Origin: Kutzneria chonburiensis
Lineage (GTDB): Bacteria > Actinomycetota > Actinomycetes > Mycobacteriales > Pseudonocardiaceae
Assembly (NCBI RefSeq): GCF_028622115.1
Contig: NZ_CP097263.1
Span: 4,464,001 to 4,528,000 of the forward strand
Direction: 5' to 3'
Length of the DNA stretch: 64,000 bases
A program made the translations under genes and the position numbers. The notes below the pieces were generated by a model. The model did not search any database, was not told the origin of the DNA, and was given only the letters and a program-made list of their open reading frames with translations. Numbering within the stretch: the stretch's first letter is position 1; the number at the start of each line of letters is the position of its first letter. Below, in pieces: positions 62,866 to 64,000 of this stretch.

Positions 62866-63738
62866 GTGACAACACTGGAACGAACCAGCCAGATCCACGA
62901 GCCGGTCGGCCACGGCCTGACCCGGGTGTGGGACCTGGACGAGGTGCTCTTCGAGGGCGACACCGCCTTCCAGCACGTCGTGATCGCCCGTACCGAGCAG
63001 GGCGTGTCGCTCTTCTGCGACAACGACCGGCAGAGCACCGAGTTCAGCCAGCTGACCTACCACGAGGCGCTGATGGTGCCGGCACTGCTGCTGGCCGACA
63101 AGATCGAGTCGGTGCTCGTCGTCGGCTCCAGCGAGGGCGTCGTGTGCCAGATGGCCGTGGCCTCGGGCGCGACCCGCGTCGACCACGTGGACATCGACAC
63201 GCAGGCCGTGCAGCTGTGCGCCGAGCACCTGCCCTACGGCTACACCCCCGAGGAGCTGGCCCGCGCCGAGCGCGGCGACGGTCCCGTGCAGGTGCACTAC
63301 GCCGACGGCTGGCAGTACCTCGTGGACGCCGCCAACGGCGACACCCGGTACGACATCGTGCTGGTCGACCTCCCCGACGAGCGGGAGGAGGAGGCGCAGC
63401 ACAACCGCCTCTACGGCGTCGAGTTCCTGACCATGTGCAAGGCCGTGCTCGCGCCGGGCGGCGTGGTCGTCACCCAGGCCGGTTGCCAGACCATGTGGCG
63501 CAACCAGACTTTGCTCACCTCGTGGCGCCGGTTCACCGAGGTCTTCGGCACCACCGCGTACTACGGCTCGGACGAGCACGAGTGGGCCTACCTGTTCGGC
63601 CGCGCCGACGAGGTCGCCGACCCGACCGCGCTGATGCAGTCCCGGCTGCCCGGGCTGGGCTACCGCCCGGAGTCCATCGACGCCGAGGCGCTGGTGGGCA
63701 ACTCCGTGCCCCCGTACCGGGTTCGCCACCAGGGCTGA
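62866..63738 (+). CDS. speE: Spermidine synthase-like aminopropyltransferase, atypical
   Basis: 290-aa Rossmann-fold enzyme expected to transfer an aminopropyl group from decarboxylated SAM to a diamine. The order of motifs is canonical: STEFSQLTYHEAL (substrate Tyr-His-Glu), VDIDTQAV, and VLVDLPDE with both Asp of the usual DSTDP conserved. However the normal GGGDGG loop is VVGSSEGVV: two Gly are lost and Asp becomes Glu. GTG 62866; the gene ends before a strong terminator. Other polyamine products are possible. Confidence 0.83.
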   Translation: MTTLERTSQIHEPVGHGLTRVWDLDEVLFEGDTAFQHVVIARTEQGVSLFCDNDRQSTEFSQLTYHEALMVPALLLADKIESVLVVGSSEGVVCQMAVASGATRVDHVDIDTQAVQLCAEHLPYGYTPEELARAERGDGPVQVHYADGWQYLVDAANGDTRYDIVLVDLPDEREEEAQHNRLYGVEFLTMCKAVLAPGGVVVTQAGCQTMWRNQTLLTSWRRFTEVFGTTAYYGSDEHEWAYLFGRADEVADPTALMQSRLPGLGYRPESIDAEALVGNSVPPYRVRHQG

Positions 63739-63749
63739 CCCGTCGCCAT

Positions 63750-63781
63750 ACATGGGCCTGGTGTCCGCACCAGGCCCATGT
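63750..63781. terminator. Perfect 14-bp stem terminator of the polyamine operon
   Basis: ACATGGGCCTGGTG (63750-63763), loop TCCG, CACCAGGCCCATGT (63768-63781): a perfect stem starting 11 bp after the speE stop. It should end the polyamine message. Confidence 0.88.
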
Positions 63782-63815
63782 AACGGTGCGCACGCGGCCG
63801 GCGACTGCTTGAGTT

Positions 63816-64000
63816 GTGGTGGGCCTGCTGATCGTCGTCGCACTCGGCGCGGCCGTCGGTGTGCTGCTCGCGTATCTCTTGTACCGCAAGCAGTACCAGC
63901 TCGCCGGCGCGGTCGTGGCCTTGGTGGCGGTGGTGCTCGTGCTCACCGGATTGCCGCTGGACTCCAACCCGATCGGGGCACCGCCGACCACGTCGCCGCC
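63816..64000 (+). CDS. Small membrane protein, 3' truncated
   Basis: From GTG 63816 the frame is open to the window end (61 codons). It encodes two hydrophobic helices separated by a basic loop (VVGLLIVVALGAAVGVLLAYLLYRKQYQ, then a second helix) followed by a Pro/Thr-rich stretch (GAPPTTSP), as in small actinobacterial membrane proteins with an extracellular tail. No family recognised; the start is uncertain (GTG 63819 also possible). Confidence 0.5.
   Translation, partial: MVGLLIVVALGAAVGVLLAYLLYRKQYQLAGAVVALVAVVLVLTGLPLDSNPIGAPPTTSP

Overview
This is a high-GC, gene-dense window of actinobacterial chromosome. GTG and TTG starts are frequent, many genes overlap by 4 bp (GTGA or ATGA), and the palindromic word GTCCACtgTGGAC recurs. 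Together with the hopanoid, NYN-LOTUS and NCS1/TenA genes, this points to a filamentous actinomycete, probably Pseudonocardiaceae. That placement is an inference from style and gene content; there is no rRNA to confirm it. I saw no tRNA, rRNA, CRISPR array, insertion sequence or prophage.

Left part (1-12.8 kb): the 3' end of a B12-dependent methylmalonyl-CoA mutase gene and its GTPase chaperone meaB; an SDR gene divergent from a TetR regulator across three near-identical operator repeats; a methyltransferase; an aldehyde dehydrogenase. Then comes a tightly overlapped minus-strand operon: NCS1 permease, isochorismatase-like hydrolase, GntR regulator, ADP-ribosylglycohydrolase, PfkB kinase and CoA-transferase. 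Its core resembles the E. coli yegTUVW set, a poorly understood nucleoside-type module.

Middle part (12.8-32.7 kb): accessory metabolism. It holds a lipase-like hydrolase, a secreted propeller protein, PucR-type regulator/NCS1/TenA genes (probable pyrimidine or thiamine salvage), an acyl-CoA synthetase, a GGDEF/HD-GYP membrane protein, an IlvD-type sugar-acid dehydratase with a LacI regulator, a secreted protease, a DUF969-DUF979-pcp pyroglutamate unit, a secreted GH27 alpha-galactosidase, a VOC/MarR divergent pair and a serine hydrolase.

Hopanoid locus (32.9-40.4 kb): hpnC-hpnD-hpnE-polyprenyl synthase-shc-hpnG-hpnH, translationally coupled throughout. It provides squalene formation, cyclisation to hopene and adenosylhopane/ribosylhopane side-chain chemistry.

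Right part (40.4-64 kb): an AAA ATPase/TPR membrane pair with unusual codon use; a SUKH-like gene beside an unknown one; an SDR-transporter-glycosyltransferase operon whose first gene fuses a glycosyltransferase to a wax-ester-synthase/DGAT-type acyltransferase; a benzoylformate-decarboxylase-like enzyme; a GT87 mannosyltransferase; a HicAB toxin-antitoxin pair; a NYN-LOTUS protein; a kinase; and a Glu/Leu dehydrogenase divergent from an ALDH, glutaryl-CoA-dehydrogenase-like and fused E1 2-oxoacid dehydrogenase operon. It ends with a polyamine operon (decarboxylase, SpeD, atypical SpeE) closed by a strong terminator.

Four otherwise intact genes (CoA-transferase, IlvD-type dehydratase, LacI regulator, hpnC) are each broken by a single +/-1 base, each compatible with a length change in a 2-3 base homopolymer. 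Assembly error is the simplest explanation, but it should be resolved before any of them is called a pseudogene.
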